From positions 1-5,221 of the forward strand of contig JAFTKV010000172.1 of assembly GCA_017453085.1 (NCBI GenBank): 5,221 nt of DNA. Reading direction: 5' to 3'. The notes below the pieces were generated by a model. The model was not told the origin of the DNA and made no database searches. It saw only the letters and a program-made list of their open reading frames with translations. Shown piece after piece: positions 5,094 to 5,221 of this stretch (positions are counted from its first letter, which is position 1; every line of letters begins with the position of its first letter). This DNA is from Clostridia bacterium. GTDB taxonomy: Bacteria; Bacillota; Clostridia; Oscillospirales; CAG-272. The position numbers and the translations under genes were made by a program.

Positions 5094-5221
5094 ATGAATA
5101 TTTATGATTTCAACGTACAGGCACGGGATGGAAGCGAGGTATCATTATCCGACTATAGAGGCAAGGTGCTGCTGATTGTGAACACCGCAACCGGATGCGG
5201 ATTTACTCCTCAGTACACCGA
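5094..5221 (+). CDS. Glutathione peroxidase family protein, N-terminal 42 codons, cut by the window edge
   Basis: Members of this family reduce hydrogen peroxide and organic peroxides. Bacterial forms with Cys in place of selenocysteine commonly use thioredoxin rather than glutathione. The visible part starts MNIYDFNVQARDG, continues with SLSDYRGKVLLIVNTAT, and contains the signature CGFTPQY. The peroxidatic cysteine is residue 35, encoded by TGC at 5196-5198. This is a Cys-type enzyme with no in-frame UGA. No signal peptide is present, so it acts in the cytoplasm. The start is fixed by AGGAGG (5082-5087), 6 bases before the ATG. It has its own consensus promoter and a possible operator. The complete family length is about 160 residues, so roughly three quarters of the gene lies outside the window. 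Confidence 0.93.
   Translation, partial: MNIYDFNVQARDGSEVSLSDYRGKVLLIVNTATGCGFTPQYT

Overview
The window looks like part of a chromosome of a Gram-positive clostridial bacterium, probably a gut-type Oscillospiraceae or Ruminococcus relative. The signs are a SpoIVB-type sporulation protease, strong GGAGG-type ribosome binding sites, near-perfect sigma-A promoters, and a secreted Ig-like/caspase-like protein next to a lipoprotein. The genus is inferred from gene content only.

Layout. Positions 1-199 (minus strand) hold a 5'-truncated, frameshifted fragment of a second copy of the caspase-like gene. It begins next to a very GC-rich palindrome (200-220) that lies just after the stop codon of the next gene. 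Positions 229-2600 (minus strand) form a two-gene operon. Its first gene encodes a secreted 471-residue protein with a signal peptide, a bacterial Ig-like domain, a probable beta-trefoil-like region and a C-terminal clan CD (caspase/CHAT/clostripain-like) His-Cys dyad. After a 14-base gap comes a 313-residue lipoprotein with two PepSY-like segments. A consensus promoter with an extended -10 drives the operon from a divergent intergenic region (2601-2878). That region also carries the promoter of plsY (2879-3490, plus strand), which encodes the acyl-phosphate:glycerol-3-phosphate acyltransferase.

Positions 3491-3867 are a 377-base non-coding gap rich in inverted repeats. Next come a SpoIVB-family S55 protease with a PDZ domain (3868-4920), a strong intrinsic terminator with a GNRA tetraloop (4927-4963), a perfect TTGACA-17-TATAAT promoter overlapped by a 20-base palindromic operator candidate, and the first 42 codons of a glutathione peroxidase that runs off the right edge.

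How the parts relate. PlsY, the SpoIVB-like protease and the peroxidase are ordinary housekeeping, developmental and stress genes on the plus strand, each apparently its own unit. The minus-strand block looks accessory: it is visibly more AT-rich, encodes exported proteins, and carries a decayed paralogue beside a mobile-looking palindrome. The most interesting possibility is a secreted caspase-like protein paired with a membrane-anchored PepSY-type lipoprotein that may regulate or inhibit it, in a locus that has undergone tandem duplication. The enzymatic activity and the pairing are both inferences.
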